Program-made: the position numbers and the translations under genes
NCBI GenBank assembly: GCA_002751075.1
Contig: NAOQ01000447.1
Coordinates: 1-20,449, forward strand
Reading direction: 5' to 3'
DNA length: 20,449 bases
DNA from: Ichthyophonus hoferi
Lineage: Eukaryota > Opisthokonta > Ichthyosporea > Ichthyophonida > Ichthyophonidae
Shown: positions 1 through 10,590 of the stretch, one piece after another
How positions within the stretch are numbered: position 1 is the stretch's first letter
How the letters are laid out: every line of letters begins with the position of its first letter
Notes under the pieces: model-generated
Database searches by the model: none
What the model was told of the DNA's origin: nothing
Seen by the model: the letters and a program-made list of their open reading frames with translations, nothing else

Positions 1-150
1 TATAATACACTATACTATAATACACTATATTCTATATTATTATACACTATACTATGATATAATACACTATATTCTATATTATTATACACTATACTATACT
101 ATAATACATTATATTCTATATTATCATACATTATACTATACCTGTATGCA
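1..150. repeat. AT-rich imperfect tandem repeat
   Basis: About three imperfect copies of a 40-50 base unit made of ACTATACTATAATACACTATA-like text, almost only A, T and scattered C. No coding signal is seen. It probably lies in an intron or spacer upstream of the acyltransferase exons. Confidence 0.7.
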
Positions 151-502
151 TGATGATATAGATACTCCACTATATTATATATGTTGATCTAGCTTAGTGT
201 ATGAGGTGAATGGCCACGAGATCAGGTGTGTGACCAGTATGTTTATGTCTTTAGTATATATATATACCTATATACATATTACATATGCATATATCCTTAT
301 GTGAGCTGGTCCTCCTTCTCTGCCTTACGATTGGGTGCTTATCATTTACTTATTACATGATTCTTCATTACTAGTAGCCCACCCACCCACCAAAGCATTC
401 TTCTGGCCATTTAACCCAAATATGACGTTAATATGACGTGATCAATAGGAGACCTGGCTAGTCTTGTACGAATGGGGCATTGATTAACACTGTTACCTAC
501 AG
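151..502. other. probable intron 5' of the acyltransferase exons
   Basis: No exon could be supported here. The stretch ends in a normal 3' splice site (TACCTACAG, AG at 501-502) feeding the exon that starts at 503 in phase 0. It contains a short TA run near 255-270 and a CCCACCCACCCACC run near 379. Earlier exons of the gene should lie to the left, outside the window. Confidence 0.5.
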
Positions 503-1822
503 TTCAACGTCAACACTAACAATTGGTCTTTACGCATTATTTACAAGCGCCTGGCCTTCCTCGGCAACAAGAAGGTCTCCCAGCTATGCACCCTTATGTT
601 CCTGTATGTTTATCTCCTGCTATATAGTTTTGTTGTTGTTGTGGTTTTTTTTTATTACGTGTCTCACTTGTGTTCAGGGTGCAAGCCGACTAGATTAAGT
701 AGAGAATTTAGGATAAAAGCTGTATATCCTTTATTTAGTATCATTACAGAATCAAGAGTCCCAAATCTGTCTCACATAGAACCTTTTTATACTTGCTAAA
801 CATAACATTATAGATTAAATACTCCAGAACCTAACATTAATTAATTGGAAAGCTATACCCATAGTTATTTTTTCCATGCTGTATATGTAGCCATATTTGA
901 TAATATACCTCTATATTCAGATATGAAAAACTAAATACTAACACGCTTATCTCTGTCTTCATGTCCATTCATCCTTCGATACTACAGGGCCGTCTGGCAT
1001 GGATTTCACTTATCCTACTTCTACGCGTTCTTCATTGAGTTCTGTGAGGTATGTTTAGTTTTATACCATTAGGTTGAATCTTGTAGGTACTGGGTGGGTG
1101 GAAAAAGTATCATGTTGGCGGTTTTTTAATGTGAACACACACATCTGTGCAAGAGGTTTCTAACGTCATGTAATGGGTTTAGATGTTTGCCGAAGATTGC
1201 GGTCGTACAATGGTTAAAGGGTTAGGGCTCATTGGGTATGTCCATACCGAAGAGTGCCACCCTTACCTCAGATATGCTGCATATGCTGGGGCCTGGTTGC
1301 TAAGGACATTTATGGTAAGTTGATAATGGATGAATGAATACCAGTAAAAGATGATAAGGGGATAATAGTAGAGAAAGGGACAATGGGAATTGATTTGGGT
1401 TCTGGGGGCCACAGCTGCACAACGGAGCTATGTCATTTGATGTACTGAATCTACAGCTCAACTGGAAGATTCAATCCCGCATGAACTTTATTCCACATAG
1501 TGTATTTATCACTATTATTATCATATCGATTGTATGTACTCCCTCTATCAGTATATGGTCGATTCTGTTTTCTATGCATGGCTGTATACTATTTTTTTTT
1601 TTTTTTTGTTTGTTTAATTGCATATTCTCTCGGTGAAATATACTTGTCTCTTTTATTACCCATCATATGTACCTCGCTGTGTTCCATGGTATATAGTGTC
1701 TACTAGAGTACCATAATACTGACAGGATATAAAATTTATAGTTGGTGCCAAAGCCGAAAAAGATCACTGCATTTAAAGAAGGAGCCACTGCACACCAAGA
1801 GAAGAAAGAGAAGTCACAGTAA
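503..1822 (+). CDS. MBOAT-family lysophospholipid acyltransferase, LPCAT3/MBOAT5-like (C-terminal part, 5 exons)
   Basis: Five exons join in frame: 503-603, 988-1048, 1183-1314, 1415-1531, 1742-1822, giving the last 163 residues. Seen: FNVNTNNW then AVWHGFHLSY, which match the two conserved MBOAT catalytic-region motifs (Asn in NxNTxxW and His in WHG), followed by the MBOAT5-type segment ending YVHTEE, then a hydrophobic stretch (FITIIIISI) and a lysine-rich tail ending KEKSQ. Known of the family: multi-spanning ER-membrane enzymes that re-acylate lysophosphatidylcholine and related lysophospholipids in the Lands cycle. The NxNTxxW spacing and the SxxKRLxFLGNKxxSQ text fit LPCAT3/MBOAT5 better than MBOAT1/2 or MBOAT7; this is from memory of the family. 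The first exon ends CT|GTATGT and codon Leu is completed by the G at 988, while the later junctions are phase 0. The N-terminal two thirds lies outside the window. Substrate preference cannot be read from this part. Confidence 0.85.
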
Positions 1823-2026
1823 AGCTAGTCTGAATTTATCTGCATTTAGTCTAAATGTATTCCCAGGTCGATTGTACACATTAGTATTACCACTATATAC
1901 ATGCGTGTAAGGTCTTCTAGTGTAAATCTAGCTTAACCTCCCACACGGGAGGATATTATCATGTCGCCTTTCCTGTATGCCATAATGGAGTCAACAGCAG
2001 CGACCGAGCTTAGTATGCATCAGAGC

Positions 2027-2032
2027 AATAAA
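2027..2032 (+). promoter_or_regulatory. poly(A) signal AATAAA of the acyltransferase gene
   Basis: AATAAA about 205 bases after the TAA stop, followed by a T/G-rich stretch (GTTTGATACTGTTTGCCTTGG) that looks like a downstream element. Confidence 0.65.
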
Positions 2033-3008
2033 GTTTGATACTGTTTGCCTTGGATCTATATATACTAAAATCTATCTCCCACATGTTCTATTAGTTGAAG
2101 TTCATGGCAGCTCAAGTCTTAGAATTTACACGCTTATTGGGTCGACTGAGTTTATTATTACACGTTTAAACGAATGAATGTTTGCAATGTACTAACACGA
2201 AATTCTCATTGGTTATTTTGGCTAATTGACACCTAATCAACTACCAAGGCATCCAAAGGTATATTTGTTTCTAGTTAAATGTTCTTATTATAAATACATT
2301 TATAAGACATCTAGGGGGAAATCATTGTGATGGTGAATTTGTGTTTTATGACATGTGTAGCCAACCACTATGGACCCTAATTCAATTGCCACAGCAAGTA
2401 TATGTAGCCTCTACCTCTTTGAAGGGTAATAAATCAAACCAAATATGGTCAAACGTCAAAGAAAGAATAAAATAAGGAATTTTATCGGGGAATAAAACCC
2501 AGAATGTGACTGTTTGTAAACTGACACATTAAAAAGTTACTAGTACACATTATTATTATTAATCAAAACAATAAAAAAGCCAACATGATTTCCTTTAAAT
2601 ATAAATGTAATGATAAGGATTAATAAATTTAAAATATCATGGATGAGACCATGGGGCTTTTAAGGCAACGCAGTGTCACAGCCAATAAAATAATATACAC
2701 ATTTTTATTCAGATTCTTATACTCTCAATCTTATCCGAAGCAAACATAGAGTTTGCCGATAACAATTAAAAAGAAGTCATTCCAAATAGAGTTAAAATTA
2801 AGGTTTGATCTAATTGTACTTGCTATAGAACAAGAAAAGCTTTTCTAATTCAATATTAGGTAGACTAAATATCTATTTTATAATTATTATCTTAGTGGAG
2901 AATAGCAGTTTTTTATTACTAATAGTCGTGATGTGATTTTGCATTTAATGGGACAATAATACTTGCGGATTGTATTTATTTGTATTGATTGACCAATCAC
3001 CGAATGAT
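2033..3008. other. intergenic AT-rich spacer
   Basis: No open frame of useful length, no splice-consistent coding blocks and no RNA gene were recognised. It holds scattered CCAAT/ATTGG pentamers and A/T runs only. Confidence 0.5.
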
Positions 3009-3225
3009 TGAAAACGCAGCAATATCCTTTCTATAGCGGAAGTTGAGACACTAATAGAAAATTTGTCTTGCAACAAAGCCATAGGAGGCAATTATTTTTT
3101 ACCCACCCAAGTACTTGCAGTTTCTGGTCAGCTGAGAGCCTCATTCTCCTATCTCTGCCCCTAAGCGGCACAGCGGTTGTATCGTATTCATTAAACTTCT
3201 TCACAATGTTTTACAATGTTGGGGA
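3009..3225 (-). mobile_element. transposase fragment of a Tc1/mariner-like DNA transposon, left (inverted) arm
   Basis: Read as reverse complement this repeats the transposase fragment at about 3230-3492 with roughly 80% identity by eye and a gap of about 15 bases. Shared landmarks are CCACCCAAGTACTTGCAG, CTAAGCGGC and AGTTGAGACACTAATAGAAAA. The match fades near the centre (about 3218-3245) and stops near 3009. Together with the right arm it forms a large near-palindrome. The element is a plain DNA transposon remnant with no apparent function. Confidence 0.75.
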
Positions 3226-3620
3226 TATTGCTGAGGCCTTAAATTTTTACTATCAAACAGTCTACAAAATCGTAACAAAATTCAATCAATATGGTACAAC
3301 TACTGCTGCGCCGCTTAGGAGCGGGGATAGGAGATCGAAGCTCCCAGCTGGCCAAAAACTGCAAGTACTTGGGTGGATAAATAATAATTGCCTCCTAAGG
3401 CTTTCTGATCTTGCAACAATGGTCCAAGACAATTTTTCTATTAGTGTCTCAACTTCAACTATAGAAGGGATATTGCTTTGTTTTCACTACGTTATGAAAA
3501 ACCTAGTGCCTGTGTAGAGATGATGAAACTACGAATGGAAAGCGTTTTGATTACGCCATATGTAGTCTTGAAAAATATTTGGAGCAATCTATTAGGGGCC
3601 AATCTAAGATGATCGATTAA
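3214..3620 (+). pseudogene. broken IS630/Tc1/mariner-like transposase, N-terminal part
   Basis: Residues read from about 3214 include GDIAEALNFYYQTVYKIV, then FNQYGTTTAAP, GDRRSKL and ILLCFHYVMKNLVP. This is the helix-turn-helix and linker pattern of IS630/Tc1/mariner transposases (homeodomain-like DNA-binding part). A TAG at 3515-3517 ends this frame; the next frame from 3516 reads on as RDDETTNGKRFDYAICSLEK and then stops at 3618-3620, so one frameshift sits near 3515. The catalytic DDE/DDD part is missing. The long open frame that begins at 3068 is not a real gene: its first half is the antisense of the inverted arm. Old, inactive copy. Confidence 0.75.
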
Positions 3621-4299
3621 AATGGAACCAGCCAATGGCAGAGGTTCCGTGACTAGATAGTAAGCCATTTGAGATAATATGTTTGGAAATGTTTAGGGTC
3701 CAGATAAATCATTGCTTAGGCATCCTGCCTACAAGTCCTCCTGACTTGTTTAATAATAAAAATGTATCTTAGCATATCTGTACTCCGTGTATGCAAAATG
3801 ACACGTTAAAATGCCCTGTAATTTGGTATTCCCTCTCCTTGTAAACCAATACATGTACAAGGAGCCCTTCAACAGTTAACATAAACAGTGTGTAGTTTTT
3901 ATATTGTAAAATTTAATACCGCTTGTTATAATTAGTTATTCAAATAACGTAAAATATGCAATAACCAATTTTGTATTATACGTTAGCTATCTAACCATTT
4001 GCCTGCAGTTTAATCTAATTAGTAGAGGTTTGATATCTTTTTTTATACAAAAAACCATTTACAAACTCAATCATCCGGGGGCTACAAAATGTTTAATATT
4101 TTGTGTAGTCGCTAGTGACGGCTGCCACCTACACTCATTATTGATTAAAACTCCTTTACAACATTAGCAAGGTGGGGCTACAATATGTGACAAAGAAAAT
4201 GTCAAATATAAAATAGATAGAATGTATTGCATGTCTACAGAAGCTGCAAAAGAAGTTGGAGAGCCTACTAGATTACTATATAAACAATATAGTAAAAAA
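3621..4299. other. intergenic spacer, nothing recognised
   Basis: AT-rich stretch without coding signal. It includes a short imperfect inverted repeat, CTACAAAAT...ATTTTGTGTAG, near 4081-4109. The right-hand limits of the transposon remnant cannot be set, because no matching terminal repeats or target-site duplication were found. Confidence 0.4.
3835..3864. repeat. short perfect inverted repeat (9-bp stem)
   Basis: CTCCTTGTA at 3835-3843 pairs exactly with TACAAGGAG at 3856-3864 across a 12-base loop. It lies in spacer near the transposon remnant. Role unknown; such a stem can occur by chance in this much DNA. Confidence 0.4.
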
Positions 4300-4640
4300 T
4301 CGATGGGACTGTATAATACATTGTTTTGGTCTCAGAAGCTGGCGTAAAACAATTAACCAATAAAATTATTGCTTACTTTATTTGATGTATCCAATAAAGA
4401 TAGGGTACCGAAAATTTCGGATCCAATAATATCCGCTCTGCTTTAATTAGGCAATGTGCAATAAACATAACAAAACCATATCCACCAATAGTTAGAAATA
4501 TATTAATAAAAAAACGATAGGACAGTGCACGATATTATATTTTGTTTTGGGCTCAATTTCTGGTCCAATAATATCCTCTCTGGTTTAATTAGTCAATAAA
4601 AATAAGAAAGCCATATCCACCAATAGTTAGAAATATATAA
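4300..4640. repeat. partial direct repeat, unit about 140 bp
   Basis: The block CCAATAATATCCGCTCTG... near 4422-4511 recurs at about 4563-4640 (CCAATAATATCCTCTCTG). Both copies share the later landmark CATATCCACCAATAGTTAG followed by AAATATAT. The block before the first copy (GATGGGACTGTATAATACATT, TTGTTTTGGTCTC) resembles the block before the second (GATAGGACAGTGCACGATATT, TTGTTTTGGGCTC). This suggests two and a half diverged copies of an unclassified repeat. No coding content. Confidence 0.6.
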
Positions 4641-5121
4641 AAATATAGAAAGCAATAGTTACAATTCTATATAAATTCCTTTATATTATTGGTTAACTAT
4701 CCTGCATTGCATATTGGTATATTGTTTTTTGTTGCGCGACTACAAACGCTTATCTGAGAAAGAATTTAAAGAATTCTCAGTGTAGATTTGTTTTGGTTAA
4801 TTAGTACTGTACATTTTAATTATATTTATATATCTATTTATTTGGTTAGGTTGACTCACAATATACAGCATTTAATGGGATCCTACCTCTAAGGTGGTTA
4901 ATAGTTTAACTTATACATTGTTTAAAGGAGAAATCCAAAAAGTCTATTTAAAAGAGAAATCCAAAAAGGCTGTCAAAAGATTCAAATACTTAGGATTTCG
5001 TTATCTATTGTCTATTTTTTTTTTATTCTTTCGGAACCGTGTTGATTTTATTAGTTCTCCTCTATTAAATATTAAATAGTAAAAATAATATTCAGTAGAA
5101 ACCGCGGATTGGACAGAAAAA
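4641..5121. other. spacer and probable 5' untranslated region of the ankyrin gene
   Basis: No coding exon is supported. AT-rich, with a duplicated short phrase GAGAAATCCAAAAAG near 4928 and 4955. The last part should carry the promoter and 5' UTR of the ankyrin gene. An in-frame TAA at 5086-5088 lies upstream of its ATG. TTCAG at 5091-5095 could be the end of a 5' UTR intron, but this is unproven. Confidence 0.4.
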
Positions 5122-8100
5122 ATGAATGCACTTAAGAAAGCTGCCAATGGGGGCCTTGACGTAAGTTTCTTCATGTTTTGTGTTGGTGAGGTAGATAGAT
5201 GTATCGACAAAGACAAGTCGGTGATTGTTGTGAACATTGTACCATACTAGGAATAACAAGGAGGGTTGAGGAGTAGACCAGAAAAATAGGAGGAGACAAT
5301 AGTTATTATGGGTACATAGAGGATAGACATGTTTCAACTGATGCCATGAATAAATTAAAATTAAACTTGAGCAGATATATGTTCAAGCATACTTCTCTGC
5401 TTGAGAAAGAAAGAGAGAGAGAGAATCAGATAAGCGTTTTGTATTGTAGTTTTATATTAACAGAACTTGTCTATAATATTGCAGAAGAAGGTGAAAGCAA
5501 AAAACTCGAAAGACTTAATGATGAACGCGGATGAGGACGATGTCACTGTACCTTTACATATAGCTGTAACGCAAGGTGTTAGCTGTGTGGCTTGCATTAT
5601 TAATAGACAAAATGTCGATCCAAATGTTCGTGATCCCGACGGAAACACACCTCTCATGGTGGCTGCAAAGCACGGCCAGGTATATGTATAGGCATGTATA
5701 TATATATTTGTGTGAATGCGTTGATTTTTTTATAATCTTGTTATTTTCTCTATGGTAGATGCTTTGTAGGTACTAGCTTTAGTTATACCGATTCGTTCCT
5801 TATCTTTCTTTCTCTCACATTGTCTTTATATATTTTTTTTCTGTTTATGTATAACTTTATATATCGATAAACACATACCCAGTAAATTGGCCTGATGAAA
5901 TCTTATGGTTTGATACTCCTAGAAATGGCAAAGATAGCCAATCACACCCAACAGTATTATCACAGCAACCCTTTCATCCTATCTCATACGCTTACCTTCT
6001 CTCTCTCCTCTCCCTCCTCTAGAGTTCTGTAGTCAGTTATTTAAGTAACTACTCGCATGTAGAGTTGGACCATAAGAATAACATGGGAGAAACTGCCTTG
6101 CATATAGCCGTACAAATGAAGTAGGTATTGGTGGATGGAACGTGTTTAATTAATTAATTAATAAGATAGGGGTTTCAGGTATATAATGATTGGTATATAT
6201 AATTGTATTTAATGAATATGACATGAACAGCCAATTAATATAATTGTAATTGATGATTATATCATAGTGTAACTCGAATATTAGTTATTTTAATGAAGTA
6301 AATTATGCATTCTTGAGCTAAACAATCAAATTAATTTATAAAAAGAAAATTTACCTTTTCCATTCTTTTTTGTACTATTAACTTAATTTCAGCAACAATA
6401 ACTATGTACAATCTAACTGAATATGTAATAGTATACACTCATTCTCAGTCTATATATCTTACTATATCTTACCATATCTTACTATCACCCTGCATTACTT
6501 TTTCTTCCTTGCACTTATTCCTTCTCGTATTCCACTTTTAACTAACCAAACTATTATTCATATATAAATACACGTTGATAGTGACCAATCACATCACCTT
6601 GTTATTACTATTGTCACGTACCCCTATACTATTGGATAGGTTTGTATATATAGTGCTTATATATATAGTGTATAGGTGTACACATACTAAAGGTATAACG
6701 TATGGAGAGAAAGAGAAAGAATAAAAGCGTTGAATATGTAAAACTGGATGAATTTGTTTAACAAATAAGATAACAGGCTTTAAAGGAAGCTACAGATTGG
6801 CTACTTGCTATATATAACATCCAATAGTGTGGCTTGGCAAGATCTACCAGTAATCTTACGTTATCTATAGGAGCGTGGGGATGGTTGAACAACTTACACG
6901 AATGGGAGCGGACAAAAATATCACAGACAACCAATTAAAAACTCCCACTGAACTAATCCTGGACATGGAGGACAGAGCTATGCAGTCAGGGTTAATGCAT
7001 GCCCTTAATGTATGTACCATTTCTCCTCCCTCTCTCTCTCTCCCTCTCCCTCTCCCTCTCTCTTTACTTTCCTCTCTCTTTGCCTTTCTCTCTTCCACCC
7101 TCCTTCTCAGTTCCTTTATAAAGGCTAATTAATGCACTTAATGTGTGTACCCTCTCTCTATATATATATAGGTGCCGGTTAGCATGCAAGGGCGTCTTAT
7201 GACTCGTGACCGTCGGATGTCAAAACAACACGAAAAGAGAAAAAGTCTGTTCCGATCAGACAGTTCTGAAACAGTAGCGGCTCTAATACAACAGAGTCAA
7301 ATAGATAAGAAAAAGAGAAAAAAAAGAAGAGATGATGGTACGTCAAGCTGACATTTCTATCCTTTGCCCTATATATATAGTATATGTATGTGTGTATATG
7401 TATATAGGTATATATGTATGTATGTATATGTATATAAGTATATATGTATGTATGTATATGTATATAAGTATATATGTATGTGTGTATATATATAGGTATA
7501 TGTATGTATGTATATGTATATAGGTATATGTATATGCATATATGTATATAGGTATATGTATATGTATATAGGTATATGTATATTTATATATGTATATAGG
7601 TATATGTATATGCATATATGTAAGAGTATTATTATCCCCAGATACTATATATACCTTTGCTACATTGTACTATATTGTACTGTTTTATTTTATTACATTA
7701 TACTATACTATATTGTTCTATTTTACTACATTGTACAATACTCTATTGTTTTATTTTATTTTATTTTATGTTTTTAATATGACCACCTTGTACTTTTGTT
7801 TAATAAAACAGACCCAATCAGAAATGGTTATTTATAGATTGGCTATATCAAGTATCATAAATGTTTATTTAAGTTATTATTGGTTGCACATATATAAAAT
7901 AACATTAATAGTTGGTGCGTACATACATGCATACGTGATATGATCAGATATGACTGGCTGCTATTTTATGGCTATAGTACTACACCAGATTAACAAGGAT
8001 TTGAAACATATCTTACCAATTAATAACAAGACTAGTTTTAACTGATCTCTTTTACCATATAAGGCTAACCATTCCCTCCTTTCATTAGGCGACAACATGT

Positions 8101-10329
8101 CGATCAAGTCCTCCTTTTCCATCTTTAGCCGTAAGCCTAAGAATGATTATGACACACAGAGTTGTTGTTCTAGAAGGTCTGAGTGGGATGGGACCTCAGT
8201 AAACAGCTTTGATCCGACCAAGAAAGAGAAGTAAGTGTCTATAATATACTATATACCTACTATATATACGTGTATGTATTGCAGATATCACGTGATATAA
8301 ATGTTACTGTACCGGCGCGATATGTGATGGGCTAATTTGACTCCACTTAATTCACATATTATTGATTTAATGAATACCTTTGCCCTGGAAATTATAGTTC
8401 AAATAAAAACCTAAACCAAAAAGTTTTGGCTTTTATTGGCTGCATGAACCTATAAAATAATTAATTAGTAAATTAGTATGGGATGTGGACACTTCATACA
8501 TTAAATTAGATAGCTTTCATGCATAGGTATCATATCATATGTAATATATCTCTACTACATATATACAATGATAATGTTTTACATTTACGTGTATTCAGTG
8601 CATGACTTAAAACCTACGTACATATAGACTTAAAACCTCGGTCCTCTTTATTCTTTTGTTTTATTTGCCTTAAAGTTCTTTTTTGTTTTCCTCTTCAACC
8701 CCTCCTTTGGACCCTCTCTATCCTTTCTAAGCCATGTTCTTACTTGTATTTTTCACTCCCCTCTCTCCTCATCCTCTACACACAGAGTTATCAAAAAAGG
8801 ACTAATAAACTTAGTGCACGCAATGAAAGACAAGCTAAACATCAAGGGTAGAGAGCATAGTATAGAGAACCTGTCGTTTGGTGCTGACTTTGACAACTCG
8901 GAGGGTACGTAACTACATAGAAAGGGATGGGTTTGATTGGTGATATGTCAGCTATCGTTTAATAGCTGTTTTAAATAACTTTTCCTCTCTAATCAGAAAG
9001 AAGTAATCTTAGCTACTTTCAATAAGCAATCTAGAGTCAGAAGAGAAATTAAAACCCCTTGCTGACGTCCCGTGTCAGTAGTAGGTCTATTTGTACTTTA
9101 TTTACATACACAGTGCAAACACAAGCCACTAAATTTACAATTTACATCAAAGGCACTTAATTAAACTAGTACAATCAAGATTCTATAGGATGTCTTGTAC
9201 TATGCGGTCTTCCCTATAGGATAAACCCAATACATGACGAGATATATTCAAAAGGATTTGCTTAATATGGGAAATTAAAATGCAGATGACCAATTACAGT
9301 TGCCCTTTATTTTTAATAGGGACTGTGTAATGCTATCATCAGGCTGTGTTGACCGGAGAATTCAAGTATTAAGCATAAAAAGAATTGTAGCCAATAGTTA
9401 GTTGGCTCCATAGCAGCAACACTAATAAAAACCCATCTCTGTAGATCCTATCCGATCGGTCTCTCCTACGCCCCGTCGTGGTTTAGCCATGGCAGTGCAG
9501 AGGTCCTCCTCCCTGAGGTCTAAGCTGGCTCAGAATGAGGAGACCAGAGGCATCCGCTTGCAGGTGAGAGTATATAGGGTTAGGACATAGTATAGCACCG
9601 TATGGTATAGCATAGTATTAGGACATAGTATAGCACCGTATGGTATAGCATAGTATTGTATAGCACCGTATGGTATAGCATAGTATTGTATAGCACCGTA
9701 TGGTATAGCATAGTATTGTATAGCTCTATATGTGGGCAGGGTCCTCCCACCTCTTTCTTTACTTCTTTCCCATAATGTCACTTCTAGACATGTCCATACA
9801 GAATACAGATACATCCACTTACATCTCCGCCAATCACCTTTATTTATTGTTGTATGCAGCCACGCATACTAACCTACTCCTCCCCTCCCTCCTTTGCTTG
9901 ATTTTCAGATTATTTACGGTACCCGACATATGGTGTTGACCTGCGAATCAAATACCACGGTTGAACAGCTAATCAAAGAGGTTCAGAAAGTGGCAGAGGT
10001 AGGTGGGGGAGAAGGAAATGTATACTGTAAGGTTTATGTATATAGTATAATATAGGATATATGTATGTAATATACTATTGGTCGGAGTTGAAGGTTTCTA
10101 ACAATATTTCATTCCCAAGCATAACTATATTTAATCTATCTCATTTCATTAGCTCATTAATTATTGTTTCCCTACCTCCTTCTCCCCTCAGGAACCAGCA
10201 ACAGGGTCCAGTCTAAGTTGGGCCACCACAGTGTACGGGGAAAAGCTGGATGGATTCCAGGCTATAGGCGAGCTAGCCAAACAAGACGACATCGTTCTGA
10301 TAGATAACTTCGACACCTTTGTGTACTAA
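5122..10329 (+). CDS. ankyrin-repeat protein with basic central region and C-terminal ubiquitin-like domain (10 exons, 414 aa)
   Basis: Exons 5122-5160, 5485-5679, 6023-6120, 6871-7009, 7172-7337, 8089-8230, 8786-8904, 9445-9563, 9909-9998, 10192-10329; all phases agree and the frame is open from ATG to TAA. The start is [13 protein letters not shown], with an in-frame stop upstream. Seen: three to four ankyrin repeats at about residues 32-145 ([33 protein letters not shown]); a basic, serine-rich middle (about 160-335) with KKKRKKRR at 203-210, a plausible nuclear localisation signal; SSSLRSKL near 320-327; and a last block of about 80 residues (335-414) that follows the ubiquitin pattern: IRLQIIYG strand, [13 protein letters not shown] helix, [17 protein letters not shown] and DDIVLID. 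There is no C-terminal Gly-Gly, and the chain ends DTFVY, so this would be an embedded ubiquitin-like or RA-like fold, not a conjugated modifier. I do not recognise a named orthologue. Inference: a scaffold or adaptor using ankyrin and ubiquitin-like surfaces. The exon structure is very likely right and the function is unknown. Confidence 0.85.
7018..7110 (+). repeat. CT-rich polypyrimidine run in intron 4 of the ankyrin gene
   Basis: Long C/T stretch with (CTCTCTCC) text, in the short intron 7010-7171. The opposite strand has a spurious glutamate/arginine-rich open frame. It probably acts only as an extended pyrimidine tract. Confidence 0.6.
7371..7625. repeat. TATATGTATATAGG-type minisatellite in intron 5 of the ankyrin gene
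   Basis: Many tandem variants of GTATATGTATATAGGTATAT and GTATGTATATGTATATAAGT, with AGG/AAG marking unit ends about every 14-30 bases. Long open frames on both strands (Tyr/Ile/Met-rich) are artefacts of the repeat. Likely length-variable. Confidence 0.8.
7660..7770. repeat. TTTTATTTTA / ACTATATTGTAC imperfect repeat in intron 5
   Basis: Three rough copies of a 50-base phrase containing ACTATATTGTACTGTTTTATT and then (TTTTA)n, directly after the minisatellite in the same intron. Confidence 0.6.
9580..9715. repeat. tandem repeat with 38, 38, 30, 30 bp units in intron 8 of the ankyrin gene
   Basis: Four head-to-tail units, 9580-9617, 9618-9655, 9656-9685 and 9686-9715, all sharing TATAGCACCGTATGGTATAG. 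The first two carry an 8-base insert near the start (TTAGGACATAGTA against TTGTA). Copies are otherwise identical by eye, so the array is young. Confidence 0.9.
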
Positions 10330-10343
10330 CTTCATTATATTAC

Positions 10344-10349
10344 AATAAA
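10344..10349 (+). promoter_or_regulatory. poly(A) signal AATAAA of the ankyrin gene
   Basis: AATAAA only 14 bases after the stop codon, which implies a very short 3' UTR of a few tens of bases. Confidence 0.65.
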
Positions 10350-10360
10350 GCACCTGGCTG

Positions 10361-10590
10361 GGCCATGGTAATTGATTAATTAACTTAATTAATGTGACAT
10401 GTGACATATGGTCTCTATGTGTGGGCCAGTGATTAGATTAGATTATATTTGATGTACCATTAAGTACGGTTATCTGGCCATGGTAGTTAATTAATTAACT
10501 TAATTAATGTGACATGTGACATCTAGTGTCTATGCGTACACCAGTGATTTCATTAGATTATATTTTATGTACCATTAAGTAAGGTTATTG
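10361..10590. repeat. 115-bp tandem duplication just 3' of the ankyrin gene
   Basis: GGCCATGGTA starts one copy at 10361 and the next at 10476. Each copy holds a near-perfect palindrome (ATTAATTAACTTAATTAAT at 10375-10393 in copy 1), then GTGACATGTGACAT, a variable middle, CCAGTGATT, and ATGTACCATTAAGTA near the end. The copies differ at a modest number of sites. Confidence 0.85.

Noticed and set aside
180-230. Possible upstream acyltransferase exon (TTAG ... ATCAG|GTGTGT)
   Set aside because: Its open frame ends in the wrong phase for the exon at 503 and the translation does not match the family.
3068-3517. 149-codon open frame taken as a gene
   Set aside because: Its first half is the antisense of the inverted transposase arm, and only the second half resembles transposase. 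It is a by-product of the inverted duplication.
4102-4744. Possible MITE with 9-bp inverted ends (TGTAGTCGC ... GCGACTACA)
   Set aside because: A 9-base inverted match over this distance is expected by chance, and no target-site duplication flanks it.
4894-5079. 61-codon lysine-rich open frame before the ankyrin gene
   Set aside because: AT-rich text with a duplicated short phrase, no family resemblance and no splice link to the ankyrin frame.
5346-5758. Short overlapping open frames around ankyrin exon 2
   Set aside because: They are shadows of, or intron read-through around, exon 5485-5679. Only the frame with ankyrin motifs and matching splice phases is real.
7332-7943. Several long Tyr/Ile-rich open frames on both strands
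   Set aside because: They are translations of the intronic TATATG minisatellite and the following TTTTA repeat.
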